Assembly (NCBI RefSeq): GCF_003171515.1
Contig: NC_089390.1
Location: forward strand, 1,736,001 to 1,800,000
Source of the DNA: Pyrenophora tritici-repentis
Taxonomy: Eukaryota; Ascomycota; Dothideomycetes; Pleosporales; Pleosporaceae
DNA: 64,000 nt
Reading direction: 5' to 3'
Both the position numbers and the translations under genes were made by a program. Position 1 is the stretch's first letter, and each line of letters begins with the position of its first letter. Below the pieces are notes generated by a model. It was given only the letters and a program-made list of their open reading frames with translations, searched no databases and was not told the DNA's origin. This document shows positions 52,609-63,213 of this stretch, one piece after another.

Positions 52609-53652
52609 TCAACACTCAAACTTATCTCCTTCCCCTTCCCTTAAATACACAACCAACCCCCCCAACGCACTCGCACTCGCACCCACACCTACACCCTCTT
52701 TCAACTTCACACATCGCCTCCTCTCCGACCATTTCCTACCCACCTCATTACACATCTCCAACATCTCCCTCTTCTCCGTTGTCTGCGCAAAAAGCGTGTA
52801 ATCAGACAAAACCTCGTTTCCTATGTAAACCGCCGGGTCTTTGTCTTTGAGGAAGGTGGGAAGGAGGAGGAACCAGTCTACGAAGGGGGAGTAGAGAAAT
52901 GTTTGGGAGGTGATAACGCTGGAGGGGGATGGGGAGGAGGTGGGTGAGGAGGGAAGGGCGGATATGTGGAGAAGAGAGAGGAATTCCGTGTCTATTTGGG
53001 TAAAGGCTGGGTCTGTGGCGTAGCATGTGATGGGTTGTATTTGGGTATCTTTTGGAATCACTAGTAGTGTGGTTGTTAGTAATCGTGGTCGGCAAGTGTA
53101 GAGCAGGAGCAGACAGCAGGAAGCCAGAACCATGCAAACGGAAGGCAGGACGGGAAAACAGAGCAAGAACATACCCTTCCCAACAACATCAACAAACAAC
53201 ACAAGCTGCCACAGACTCCTCCATCTATGCACCCAGTCTCTGCTGAAACTTCCAATGCCGATGCACATGGCTTCTCTTATATCCCAATCATCCTTCTTCC
53301 CATTTTCCATATCCTTCTCCCCTTCTTCACCCGCCTCCGCCTCCTTCCTTCCAGCTCTTCCACCAAATATGCCATCAATTTGTCCCGCAACCCCCAACTG
53401 CCGCCACCGCTCCTGCAGCATTTTAAACTCTGCAAGCAATTTCTCAGCTGTGATATCTGAGATAACATCCGGTAGTACAAAAGCGGTGCCTTTCTTGCCG
53501 GTGCTGTTGTCTTTTGCGTTCCTCTTTCCCTTGTCATCTCCGTGACTACTCTTTTCGGCATTAACGAGAGAGACATTCGCTAACCCATGCGTAATAACCG
53601 TCCACCCATCTTCAGCCGCGACTTGTTGTCTTTTTATGCGGTTTCTAGGCAT
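52609..53652 (-). CDS. SRR1-like domain protein
   Basis: Two exons (53652-53175, 53060-52609) joined across a 114-nt intron give 309 residues. The frame stays open through the intron, but its hydrophobic Cys-rich translation is unlike the family, and the splice GG|GTATGT..CTAG joins VDVVGK to VIPKDTQIQP. The core reads EAMCIGIGSFSRDWVHRWRS followed by LWQLVLFVDVV, the conserved start of the SRR1 domain. Then come a short Ser-rich insert and FVDWFLLLPTFLKDKDPAVY, FIGNEV-like and SDY motifs. SRR1 was named from a plant light and clock gene; in fungi such proteins are uncharacterised and may affect haem or circadian signalling. The N terminus (MPRNRIKRQQVAAEDGWTVI) is typical. Confidence 0.85.
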   Translation of the reverse strand: MPRNRIKRQQVAAEDGWTVITHGLANVSLVNAEKSSHGDDKGKRNAKDNSTGKKGTAFVLPDVISDITAEKLLAEFKMLQERWRQLGVAGQIDGIFGGRAGRKEAEAGEEGEKDMENGKKDDWDIREAMCIGIGSFSRDWVHRWRSLWQLVLFVDVVGKGMFLLCFPVLPSVCMVLASCCLLLLYTCRPRLLTTTLLVIPKDTQIQPITCYATDPAFTQIDTEFLSLLHISALPSSPTSSPSPSSVITSQTFLYSPFVDWFLLLPTFLKDKDPAVYIGNEVLSDYTLFAQTTEKREMLEMCNEVGRKWSERRRCVKLKEGVGVGASASALGGLVVYLREGEGDKFEC

Positions 53653-54530
53653 GATTTGTGATTGTGCGTTTTGCTCCTTCTTCGCGGCCCTGCACCACCT
53701 CTTCAGTTAAACTTTTGTATGCGAATGCTTCGTACTCGACTACTCGCACGCCCTCAGTCCACTCTCCCCGGTGCTGTCCGAATACTCTGTTAAGATACCA
53801 CGGAATGAAAATCGCACGTGACAAGCCCTCTCTGATGTCGCTTCCTTTCCGAGATAAACCCGTCGTTCGTTCAACTTGCCCGTCGCTACTCGGCTGCGGC
53901 TTGCATCGGTCGGCGCGGGACAACCAAAAAAACGTTAGCAGTCGTTCGGCCAGAAAGAGTGAATTGTGAGTGGAGGGGTGAGTCGGCGGTTAGAAAATCA
54001 TTGTGAGAGGTTGCGGGACGACGATCGGAACGGGGGGTTTCCGACCCACAATACAACCCAGCGCAGCTTATTCGGACCGCCGGGACGCTGGATTAGGACT
54101 GACAGACTGTGTTTGCGAGTGTGTAGGTCGACCGTTCGGCCGTTGGGTAGGAACAGAAGCTCAGCTACTCGCTGTCATCTATTGGCATTGTTCGTATTAT
54201 GCCCAGGCAGATGAGGTACACGGGTTTGAACAATGAGTGTGTCAACAACTCTGTTGAAAATTGGCGTCTGTTATTTATCCAGAATATGACGTCTGTAGAC
54301 GGTATGGGACGCATTAAACGTGGCGTGTCCTCCCAATACATCATTTGGTTCTATTAGACCAAACCACTCTCCATCCCCCATTCATGTATACAAACTCCAA
54401 CCGGAGCTTCATCATCATCATCTTGACCAACAGAAGATTCAAAAAGAAAAACACAAATAACACCGGATATCTTGCGCGCCCAACGCCATACAGAAGTTTC
54501 CAGTCCCAAAAAAAGCGAATCCAAATCACG
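53653..54530. other. Spacer upstream of the SRR1-like gene
   Basis: Presumed promoter of the SRR1-like gene and 3' region of the BIM1-like gene, both on the - strand. Short frames have no motif. Confidence 0.4.
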
Positions 54531-55390
54531 CTAAACAACCCACGTTAACCACGACGCAGCCGCAAGCATCGCCGGGACGAGTATGGATGCGTAACCGTTG
54601 ATGACCAGCGTATGTGGCGCTGGCGACGAGGTAGTCGTATAAACGACCTGAAAACCAATATGTTGACCTTCAGCGGTGGTGTTTACGCAATTCGAACTAT
54701 TAACCTCGGGTACATCCTCCGGTTCCGCAAACGTGATATCAGCGCACTACACCCTCGTTAGCTTCCTTCCTTTCAAAAAACCCTCCCCATATCACAACAT
54801 TCACAACTCACATTATAAAGGGCGGCCCCATGCTGCGCCGTCTCAATAACCTGAATAGTCGCATTATCCCCAACTTTAGGCGTATAATTCGCCGGCAGCG
54901 GCACCTGCGGGAGACAAAACTGTCCGGCATACTGTTGATTCGAGGGCCCGACGATTTGGAAAACAGGCAGCATGGTGTGTGAGTAGTTCAAGGGTTCGTT
55001 GCCATAGCCCATGTTGATGTAGAAGAGGGCGAGCGAGTGGCCTGGGAACCAGCCTGGTTGGATGGATACGGCGCCTCCGCCTATGGGCCATTTTGTGCGG
55101 TTGCGAGACATGGGCATGCCGCCGCCTGTGAGGTGTTAGTTTAGCAGGAAATGGGGGGAGGGAGACGGACAAGGATACATCCATTGCATGCCGTATGGGA
55201 AACCATAAGTGCCGGTGTCATTGTGGTAGTTCATGCCGAGTGAGCCCTCGGGAATGCTGGGGTCGGTGGGGGAAACAGTGCCGTTTGTGTGGATGTTGTC
55301 GCCGCGCCACGGGGGGTAGACGATAACGGTGTGTGCGGCCGCGAGCGACCATGTAGCGGCGATGAAGACGAGTTCGGTGAAGCGAAACAT
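54531..55390 (-). CDS. BIM1-like secreted copper-binding protein (X325/LPMO-like fold), GPI-anchored
   Basis: Three exons (55390-55171, 55125-54812, 54746-54531) give 249 residues. The signal peptide MFRFTELVFIAATWSLAAA ends immediately before HTVIVYPPWRGDN, placing a His at the mature N terminus. That is the copper-binding position shared by LPMO-like proteins and the BIM1/X325 family. Family blocks follow: YGFPYGMQWMYPC joined by splicing to GGMPMSRNRTKWP, then GAVSIQPGWFPGHSLALFYI, FCLPQVPLPANYTP and IQVIETAQHGAALYN joined to CADITFAEP. The C terminus (~25 hydrophobic residues after a Thr/Ser-rich stretch) looks like a GPI-attachment signal. BIM1-type proteins take part in copper uptake and are not polysaccharide-cleaving. 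The first intron uses donor GTCCGT, a weak site supported by the conserved Cys-Gly-Gly it restores. Confidence 0.92.
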
Positions 55391-56826
55391 ATTGGCGGTG
55401 CGGCAACGAAAACGAAAAAGCAAGGCGGGGTGATGGGATATATGACGGATGGGATGTCCTGCTCTTTTACAATGCACAGTAGTTGGGCTTGCCCGGTTAA
55501 TTGCCAGGCGTATAGTCAGTCGTTGGAGGTACAATCCGATGGTAGTTTCAACACACAAGGAACCAGCAGCGTGGTGGCGGGGATGGGGGGACCATTGATA
55601 TTTAAGAGCTACATGACTAGGGCTATGGGCGACTTGGCTCCCACCAGTCTCGTGCAACGACTCCCCATCACCTCGTGTGCGGAAAGAGGGTTCGCGCGAT
55701 TATGGAGCCAGTGCTGTTAGCCAGATGGGTCCCGCCAGCATGGCCACAGCCCAGTGCATGTCAGCCCGCTCAGAGGCAGCAGAGAGAGATGAAGAGTAGG
55801 CAGCGAATAGGCGTGCAGCTAGGATATTGAAGCGACAGGGGCGGGCGACCACTGAGCTTCGCGTATGCACGTCTTGTCGGGCGGGAGGGAAAGGCCCTTC
55901 TAAGCCGGGACGAATTGGCCGCCGACTTGGTCACAGGGTTGGGCGGTTTGATTCGTGGAAGAGGGTGTATGTGTGATGGCTTTTGCTTGCTGTAAGCGCC
56001 CAACCTTTGCCTCCACATATCTCGACTCCACATGGCCACCTCCCCGACATGTCTGGCCGTGGTAGTGTGACCGCGGGCGTGCGACTCGGTCTCCAGCCGC
56101 CAGCTGCTTTGTCAACCCAGTTCTGATGTGCGCGACAACAGCAGCAACGCCCACAGCACACCATAAACAGCCGCGAACATAAATGGGCCTGCAGACACAG
56201 TCAGCTTTGCCGCCCGTTGGCCCCCAATGCTACCCCATCATCGTCCACGCCGCAATATAAATCCCCCAGTCCGACGCATGCGCAAGTTGCTATCCTCACA
56301 ACGTTGCATAAGTTATCGGCTGCTGCGTGAGAGAGAGGGCCGCGTTTTCTGATTGGGACAGTGTTTCTCTTCTCGGCCCCTCCCCGCCCTGGTAGCTTGA
56401 TAAGCGACCACTCCGCCGGGACGACCGAAGCCTTTTTCCCAGCGTCGCACAAAACGTTACCAGGTAGGACTCAGCGGAAGAAGCATCGGTTTAGCCAAGC
56501 GCCATGAGGTTGTCCATCCGTTGTTGGATTGGGGATGCGGATGGGCATGCAACTGCAAGGGAGCACAGGTTCGGTGGAGTACCGTACAAGTTCGTGAGGT
56601 GGCGTCTACTGGGTTCAGGGTTAACAAATAAGGCACGAGAAGGGAAAGTCGTCAGCGGCTGTCACACAAGACGCGAGTCGACGTTATATGTAGTTCAATC
56701 AGCACGTGTGTGTGGCTATGTCTTGCAGCAATGCGTCTTTCTGCAATCGTTTCAACTCATCAATCAGCCATCAACGGGTCAGCTACAGCTACATGCTACT
56801 ATATGGATACCCTTGCTTACAAACAC
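55391..56826. other. 1.4-kb spacer upstream of the BIM1-like gene
   Basis: Promoter of the BIM1-like gene and 3' region of nup82. Overlapping frames at 55,770-56,450 are unconvincing, being Arg-rich mirror frames of GC-rich DNA. No copper-response element could be assigned with confidence. Confidence 0.4.
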
Positions 56827-59391
56827 TCAGCTTCCCGTTTCAACAGGGATATTTATACCCAGCCTCCTTAGTCTGTCCACGGCAGCTTCGACGAGCATGT
56901 CGTTCCTTTGTATGAGTTCCTGCACCTGTTCATTCTCCGCTTTTCTAGAATAGCTTGGTACTTTGACGGCGCTGCGCGGCGTCTGCTCGCCGTTTCCTAG
57001 CAGCTTGACAGAGTTCAGGGCTTCTTCAATCTTCTGTGCTTGAGCCTTTTGCTCTTCCTTGATGCGGTTCAGACGCTGCCATGCTGGGTGGTCGCTTCCA
57101 TCAATGTCGCCACTTAGAGTGTTGCTTGAAGGGTCGACTGAGCTGTCCATGATTTGTAACTCCTCGATCCAGTTGCTCTCCTTTTCACTGAGTTGACTGG
57201 TGCCCACACTAATCATCCTACGTCGGAGAGCTTCGTAGCGAGCATTGAGCTGGTCTTGTCGTGCTTTGGCGTTGTCAATGCGGACATCGATCTTGTTGAC
57301 ATCGTAGGATGACCCATCATCCGAGCCGTCCTCGTCGTTACCGGTGACTTTCTTAATGTTGGCCGCAATGCCCGAAGTTCTGTACATTTGGTCCCTGAAC
57401 TCTTCCTGGAGTCGTGTTGCGCGGTTGAACAAGTCCGATACTGCGTGTTGGAGCTTCGATGTCTGCGCAGAAAGCACGCGGTGGATGTCCATGAGTAGGC
57501 CAAGATTTGCAGGTGACAGCCTGATTTCATCCTTCAGTAACGCTTTGTGCCGCGCAGGAATCTTGATGGATCCAAACAAATCAACTTGTTGGTACAGTTC
57601 CTTCGGGGGTTGCCAGGCTGCACGCACTTCCGTGTTAGGACTGGAAAGGGTCATATACCTAGCCAACTCCTCCTGGGAAATAACATCATCTTCTGGTGCA
57701 TCGAGCAGCACTGCTTGTGGTTCGCCATCGACGGTAGTGAGCAGGATGTATCCAATGTTTCCATCTTCGATGACAGCAGCCGAGGTGACTTCTTGTTCGG
57801 CCACATCGCCGTTGACGCGCCGCTGTAGGCATCGTTCTACTGAAGTGTTCGCCGCTTCCAGTACTCTGTCCAGACGGAAAGGCGAGCCCAGTGTTTGCGG
57901 TTGGGATAGCTCCTTCTCTACGTTCCTAATCCACGGCTCCATTGACACGTAGAAAACCCCACTGGCGTGTGAGACGAAGAATGAAAAGTCCGTATGTACA
58001 TCTGGTGTGATGCTCTGGCTGAAGGAAGATTCACCACCCTCTACCAGAGCGATGGTTTCCGCAAGGATGAGCGCATGCTCGGTTGTTGCTGGCACATCAA
58101 TCTCATCCTCAAGAGAAGGCAGCCATCGTCCAACGATACCCTCGACATCCAAGCAGACGTGGATTTCGCTAGTATCAGTGAGCAAGCATACAATAGCAGT
58201 CGGTAGACCTTCCGCAACATATTCTCCTGCTTCGTCCTCGTCGTCCTCATCATCGACTTCAGACATGTTCTTGAGGGAAAAGACAATCATGTCGCTGAGC
58301 TCAAAGTCATCAACTTCTGGTGCAATGGTGAATGGTCCCTGCAGCAACGGGACGGTGGGAACGCTTGCTGGACGTGCAAAGACCTTGACCGAATCACCAC
58401 TCGGTCTCTCCTCTACGTGTGGCTCCTCATACAGGATGTCAGAGAGCCACTTAATTTGCTTCTCCGACGTCACGACGTCGTGCCTGGGTGCGTCGTCGTT
58501 GTCGGAGATTTCGGCGTCATAGATGTTGATCGAGGAGGCTAGGGTTTGAAGGAATGTGTGGCTCCCGGGTGACTCGACCAGCTGCCACTTTCTCGGCAGC
58601 AAGGGACACAGAGCATACACGTCTCCGGATACCGTGGCGATCCATAGAGTCATGGGTGCCCATCCGTGGACGCCTTCTTGCTCTGGAAAGTCGCCAAAAC
58701 AAGCGGATGCTACTTCAAGCTCCACGGAATCCGGGGAGAAGCCCTTCGATGCTCCAAACTTGGAGGCACTCAAATCATCCCTGTCGCTTGTCGCATTTGC
58801 CAGCTTTGGCAGATCAATTGAGAGCGAGGGTTCACTGAACGAGGACCTGTCAGCGCGGTTCATCTCCCACAGACGTACGACTCCCGCCTTTGTGATGGTG
58901 ACGAGACACCGGCCGTGATAGCCCAAAGGATGCCATACTGTTGTCGCGACGGGTGACTCCTCCAGGACGTGAATGGTCGGTCCTAGTTGGAACGTCTTTG
59001 GCTTCAGCGGGCCATCGTCTTCACCGGCTTCGAGTAGAGACGAGTCGGGAAGGAGGATGACGTGTACTGTATGCGAAGTAGAGACGGCGAGGTAGTCTTG
59101 GTCCGGTGAAATGACGAGACGCGTAATTGGTAACGGTATCGAGACTCTGAGGGTCCGGTATGCGGGCTGAATGCCTTCCTTGAGGTTGGCCAAATCCGCC
59201 CAGCGAATCTCGTTTCCAACAGCCACAAAGATCTCGGATGCTCTTGTAGCGATCGTTTTGCGCGGTCCAGGCTGCTCCGATCGTCGTGTAGCTACCACGC
59301 CATTGCCATTCGTCTGTGTCGGCGCAAACAGATGATAGCCTGGGTTTGGCCGGCTGAGCCAGTCGGGCGTGTAGGCCAGGACCTTTGGCAT
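56827..59391 (-). CDS. nup82: Nucleoporin Nup82 (Nup88 homologue)
   Basis: Single-exon gene of 854 residues starting MPKVLAYTPDWLSRPNPGYH. An upstream in-frame ATG at 59508 adds 39 residues that look like leader, so 59391 is preferred. The N-terminal ~500 residues form a WD-type beta-propeller (FVAVGNEIRWADL, LVISPDQDYLAVSTSHTVHV, VATTVWHPLGYHGRCLVTIT, VVRLWEMNR). An acidic loop (SEVDDEDDEDEAGEY) lies near 420-435. Residues ~640-854 are coiled coil (VSDLFNRATRLQEEFRDQMY, and RQDQLNARYEALRRRM). This is the Nup82 layout: a cytoplasmic-face nuclear-pore subunit that binds Nup159 and Nsp1 and is needed for mRNA export. No lesion seen. Confidence 0.93.
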   Translation of the reverse strand: MPKVLAYTPDWLSRPNPGYHLFAPTQTNGNGVVATRRSEQPGPRKTIATRASEIFVAVGNEIRWADLANLKEGIQPAYRTLRVSIPLPITRLVISPDQDYLAVSTSHTVHVILLPDSSLLEAGEDDGPLKPKTFQLGPTIHVLEESPVATTVWHPLGYHGRCLVTITKAGVVRLWEMNRADRSSFSEPSLSIDLPKLANATSDRDDLSASKFGASKGFSPDSVELEVASACFGDFPEQEGVHGWAPMTLWIATVSGDVYALCPLLPRKWQLVESPGSHTFLQTLASSINIYDAEISDNDDAPRHDVVTSEKQIKWLSDILYEEPHVEERPSGDSVKVFARPASVPTVPLLQGPFTIAPEVDDFELSDMIVFSLKNMSEVDDEDDEDEAGEYVAEGLPTAIVCLLTDTSEIHVCLDVEGIVGRWLPSLEDEIDVPATTEHALILAETIALVEGGESSFSQSITPDVHTDFSFFVSHASGVFYVSMEPWIRNVEKELSQPQTLGSPFRLDRVLEAANTSVERCLQRRVNGDVAEQEVTSAAVIEDGNIGYILLTTVDGEPQAVLLDAPEDDVISQEELARYMTLSSPNTEVRAAWQPPKELYQQVDLFGSIKIPARHKALLKDEIRLSPANLGLLMDIHRVLSAQTSKLQHAVSDLFNRATRLQEEFRDQMYRTSGIAANIKKVTGNDEDGSDDGSSYDVNKIDVRIDNAKARQDQLNARYEALRRRMISVGTSQLSEKESNWIEELQIMDSSVDPSSNTLSGDIDGSDHPAWQRLNRIKEEQKAQAQKIEEALNSVKLLGNGEQTPRSAVKVPSYSRKAENEQVQELIQRNDMLVEAAVDRLRRLGINIPVETGS

Positions 59392-59665
59392 TTTTGGGCG
59401 CCCAAGCAGTTGATATGAATTGATTTCGATATACAGGAGCGAGAGAGAAGTGGTGTAAGCCCACAAAGGTTGTCGCTCTGGTAAAAGAGAGAATGCGTAG
59501 ACAAACAAAAGTCGCGCCTACGCCAAAGTTAGTTGGCCCAAGCTCGACATAACGTACGACCTCACGCGCACTACCTAGGTACTTGGACCGTCACCCACAC
59601 CACACCAAACCCCCAGATTCACTACGGCGGCGCATCTGCCTTTACATATAATAGAATTTGCTGCC
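59392..59665. promoter_or_regulatory. Short divergent promoter, nup82 / cbc2
   Basis: A 274-bp gap between two divergent mRNA-metabolism genes, with no clear TATA box near either start. The tight head-to-head arrangement suggests shared control. Confidence 0.5.
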
Positions 59666-60222
59666 ATGCCGGCGCTTCGCAGTACAATCGATCGTCTCGA
59701 TAAGCCTAGCTCGTATGCGACGGCCAAGGTATGTGCAGCCTACACGACTTGCGACTTGCCATGCTAACAATCCACCAGAAGCGCAAGCGCCACCAGAACA
59801 CACGCGACGACGACCGCGGCCGATCGCCTTCACCCGAAGACAAACTGCGCGATGCAACCACGCTCTACGTAGGCAACCTGTCCTTCTACACCACCGAAGA
59901 GCAAATCCATGAGCTCTTCTCAAAGTGCGGCGAGATCAAGCGCCTGGTCATGGGCTTGGACCGCTTCCAAAAAACTCCCTGCGGGTTCTGCTTTGTTGAA
60001 TACTATACACATCAGGATGCGCTCGACTGCATGAAGTACATTGGCGGCACCAAGCTCGATGAGCGCGTTATTAGGACTGATCTGGACGAGGGCTTTGCCG
60101 AGGGAAGGCAGTATGGACGTGGAAAGAGCGGTGGACAGGTACGCGACGAGTATCGGGCAGAGTATGACCCTGGTAGGGGTGGCTACGGTAGAGCCGTTGA
60201 TGAATATCACGAGGCGCAGTAG
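59666..60222 (+). CDS. cbc2: Nuclear cap-binding protein subunit 2 (CBP20)
   Basis: Two exons (59666-59728, 59779-60222) with a 50-nt intron give 168 residues. The first exon encodes [21 protein letters not shown]. The RRM runs from [20 protein letters not shown] (RNP2, residues ~45-65) through [19 protein letters not shown] (RNP1) to [14 protein letters not shown]. The Tyr residues that stack on the m7G cap are in LSFYTTEE and at the N-terminal side, and the Arg/Gly-rich tail ([20 protein letters not shown]) is standard. With CBP80 it binds capped RNA in the nucleus for splicing and export. Confidence 0.96.
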
Positions 60223-60388
60223 GAGCTGTAGTAAGCTCCCGTCCATGACATTCGGGTCACAAATTACTGCATACATGGGAGTCTGGAGTTTATGATATGG
60301 TACTGAGTAACATCAGTCTAGGTACCTTGTAAAAACACACTAGCATCCTCCAACGTCTATGGCGCCATGTTCTGAAATGCACTGCAAC

Positions 60389-61246
60389 TCATTTGGTTCC
60401 ATAGCCAAGTTCAAACTGCCTTCTTTCCTCGACAGCCTTCACTACTTGACTCAACCACCAAGCGTGTATCCGCGCGTCATTGGTCAGTTCAGGGTGGAAA
60501 CTGCACCCAAATACGTTGCCCTGTCGCACTGCGATGATATCTTCGCTGCCGGAGTCATCATGTTGCTGATTCACTTGTAGTGGCTTCGCGTCGGTGGAGA
60601 GTGTAGCCATAATCTCAACTTCCTGGTCCAGCTCCTTCCTCGCCAAGTCGTCCACTGGAGTCTTGCTTGGCGCAACGATGGTATCATCTCGCTCCTGCTC
60701 TCCCTCTTGTATGCCTACCGCCTTTTTGCTCGGCAGCACCTTCTCCACCACGGGCGCGCGAATGAAGACGCATCGATAAGGCTCGTTCTTGCTGGTCTCT
60801 TTGGTCGACTCAAGGAACGGCAGTCGTAGGTTTGCCTGGAAACTCTCCGTCTGTCTTCCGAAATGATTCCTATTAACCCGGACGTCCAATCCTCCGATCA
60901 AATCCTGTCCACCCTTCTTCGTCCGATTTGCACTTTCCGCTAGTAATATCAACCCTGCGCATGTTCCCCATGTAGGCCGCCGCTGGACTTTGACAAAGTC
61001 GCGTAGTGGTTCGAGGAGATTACTGCGCGCCGCCACAAGAGACATTGCCGTGCTTTCGCCACCCGGTATGATCAGACCGTCGCATTGCTCGAGCTGGTTT
61101 GGCGTACGGACCTGGATGAATTGGAATTTGAGCGACGAGGGCAGACTGGACGAGGCAGATCGGAGCAGTTGGACGTGTTCGCTGAATGCGCCTTGGAGGG
61201 CGAGGACGCCGACTGTGATTGTCTGACCACCGTTTTCTACTGTCAT
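60389..61246 (-). CDS. sno1: Pyridoxal 5'-phosphate synthase glutaminase subunit (SNO1/PDX2)
   Basis: Supplies ammonia from glutamine to the PDX1/SNZ subunit for vitamin B6 synthesis. Single exon, 285 residues from MTVENGGQTITVGVLALQGA; an upstream in-frame codon at 61408 would add a hydrophobic stretch not found in the family. Motifs: GVLALQGAFSEHVQLL (N-terminal hallmark), LIIPGGESTAMSL, the catalytic Cys in PTWGTCAGLILLAE, LGGLDVRVNRNHFGRQ-like text, and the His-Glu dyad in GCSFHPELTND. A ~70-residue acidic insert lies between the two halves, which is common in filamentous fungi. It ends close to cbc2 in a convergent arrangement. Confidence 0.95.
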   Translation of the reverse strand: MTVENGGQTITVGVLALQGAFSEHVQLLRSASSSLPSSLKFQFIQVRTPNQLEQCDGLIIPGGESTAMSLVAARSNLLEPLRDFVKVQRRPTWGTCAGLILLAESANRTKKGGQDLIGGLDVRVNRNHFGRQTESFQANLRLPFLESTKETSKNEPYRCVFIRAPVVEKVLPSKKAVGIQEGEQERDDTIVAPSKTPVDDLARKELDQEVEIMATLSTDAKPLQVNQQHDDSGSEDIIAVRQGNVFGCSFHPELTNDARIHAWWLSQVVKAVEERRQFELGYGTK

Positions 61247-61708
61247 TTTGAAAAGAATTTTAATGCGACTCCAAAAACGCCGTGAACATAGGAAAGAAAA
61301 GTAACCCCAGACCAAGACGGAAAAGAATGTTAGAGTCAGAGGCGGTTGAAGGCGGGAATTCGCTATCGATAGACCGGCCCCCACTAAAACAGGCAACCCA
61401 AGCCGCACATGTCATGTCACACACCCGAACTCGGCCTTAGCCATGTATGATTGCTTACTCCGATCACCATCATCGACCTGGAACCCCGCAAGAAACTCCG
61501 TGAGTAGCCATGACTTGTGCAATCCCGAATCCTTCACACGACCACGCGGTGTAATTGCTTAGGCGAGTCATATAATACGGCTGCTTGTCCTGGCCCATGG
61601 TAGTTTGACCCTGACGTACCCAAATAGTTTGTCAAACTACTCGTGCTACTTTAGCGGACGCGCGAATGCATAACCCTACTTGGTAAACTTTCTTTCGGGC
61701 ACGGCACA
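61247..61708. promoter_or_regulatory. Divergent promoter, sno1 / phosphopantetheinyl transferase
   Basis: A 462-bp gap between divergent genes. A TATA-like tataatac lies near 61571-61578. No other regulatory site could be assigned. Confidence 0.4.
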
Positions 61709-62895
61709 ATGGTCAACACGGTCGAAACAGAACCGACATCGCGCGGTCTCACATGTTGGTTATTGGACACTAGGTCACTATGGCCTGGGGTCAAGATTAC
61801 CGATTCAGCTTCTGTTCGTTCAATCACCCGACTCCTTGGTATGTCTAACAATCACAGGCCCGAGAAGCTCTCTCTTTGATAAGTCCTGAGGAGCGCGAAC
61901 TCATCACACGGAAATACCACATAGCAGACGCACGTATGAGTTTGGGCTCTGCATTGCTAAAGCGCCTTTTCGTCAACAAAGCCCTCGGCATACCGTGGAA
62001 AGACATCCGCTTCGGTCGAAAACGCGACCCCAAACATGGGAAGCCCATTGCTCTCCTGGCCCCACCCCAGCACGGCCCAGCACCCCTGGAGTTCAATATC
62101 TCGCACCAAGCAGGTCTCGTGGCGCTGGTCGGATGCAAGACTGACGAGCTAGATGCAGAGGTTGGCGTGGACATCGTTTGTGTGAACGAGAGAAACGATT
62201 ATAGAGTCGTGGATGAAGAGGGCTTCGATAGCTGGGTAGACGTCTACTCCGAGATCTTCAGCCAGGAGGAGAGCTTCGATCTCAAGTATAACGTTGACCC
62301 TTTTCCTCTTCTCGACGGTACCATAGTCACCCAGGATATGCTTGGTCGACACGATCGGTGTTGTACACGGAACCAACACCTTACCATCACATTACCAAAC
62401 GGTGAAAAGAGGTCGGTCGACTCAGATCTTCTCATTGACGCCAAGTTGAGACGCTTCTATACGTACTGGTGCTACAAAGAAGCATACATCAAGCTGGACG
62501 GCGAAGCTCTTCTCGCGCAATGGATCCCATGCCTAGAATTCAAACACGTGCGCGCCCCGCGACCGGGCACACCTGCACGTTGCAGCACGCATGGTTCCTG
62601 GGGCGAGCGCATTAGTGACGCAGAAGTTTGGTTCTCAATGAAAGCGGACGGAAAAGGGCCGGCGGGCGTGCGAGATATGACGAGGGGGGAAAGTAGGAAG
62701 TTGGATGATACAAGAGTGGAGATTCAAGCTTTTGAGGAGAACTTTATGATTGGGGTTGCTGCGAGGGAGAGAACGGATCCGGTGGTTGATGGACACAGGA
62801 GCAGATTGCCGAATGTACTCACACACTTCAAGGGGCTGCATCTTGAGGAAGATGTCATTGCCATTGCGAGGATGTCATCTCCGGGAAGTTGGTAG
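61709..62895 (+). CDS. ppt1: Sfp-type 4'-phosphopantetheinyl transferase
   Basis: Moves phosphopantetheine from CoA to carrier domains of PKS, NRPS and the lysine-pathway reductase. Two exons (61709-61813, 61858-62895) with a 44-nt intron give 380 residues. The donor is GTTCGT, chosen because it alone joins KITDSAS to AREALSLISPEE in frame; a tempting GTATGT..CTAAC..CACAG of 19 nt nearby is too short and breaks the frame. Motifs: LTCWLLDTRSLWPG (N-terminal strand), KYHIADARMSLGSALLKRLF, PLEFNISHQAGLVALVG, the Mg-binding GVDIVCV, FSQEESF, and YTYWCYKEAYIKLDGEAL (W-x-x-KEA-x-x-K). It is the single broad-specificity enzyme usual in ascomycetes, so its loss normally blocks secondary metabolism and lysine synthesis. 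Confidence 0.94.
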
Positions 62896-63213
62896 GATAT
62901 GAGGTTACATTCAACATAGATACACATCGTGGACTTTAATGGTCTATAATACGGCATGTACACGACCTTGGCAATTTTTCATGTTGTTGGACCCTTTGCG
63001 CGTTTCATGAGGGAGTTGAGAGTGAAACCCCTCAGTAGAGCTCTCGTCAAAATCATGTCATCGATAATTCTACAGTTTGGTACGCCAAGGATAAGCTGCT
63101 ACGTCAACAATAAATGTATTGCCCCTCCATCACTAATCACTAGTAACCTCATCTCCTCTCATAGCTCATCAACAATTCAGCTTGAATTGAACAAATCGAC
63201 TGCCATATCAACC
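62896..63213. other. Spacer with a short dispersed repeat
   Basis: Bases ~63,020-63,095 match the DNA that flanks the Copia element (8240-8296 joined to 15514-15535), for example tagagctct-gtcaaaatca and cagtttggtacgccaag. This is an uninterrupted copy of the repeat that the retrotransposon entered. The promoter of the MAPEG gene is also here. Confidence 0.6.

Noticed and set aside
61839..61857. A 19-nt GTATGT..CTAAC..CACAG stretch that looks like an ultra-short intron in the phosphopantetheinyl transferase gene
   Set aside because: Far below known fungal intron sizes, and removing it shifts the frame. The 44-nt intron 61814-61857 uses the same branch point and acceptor and keeps the frame.
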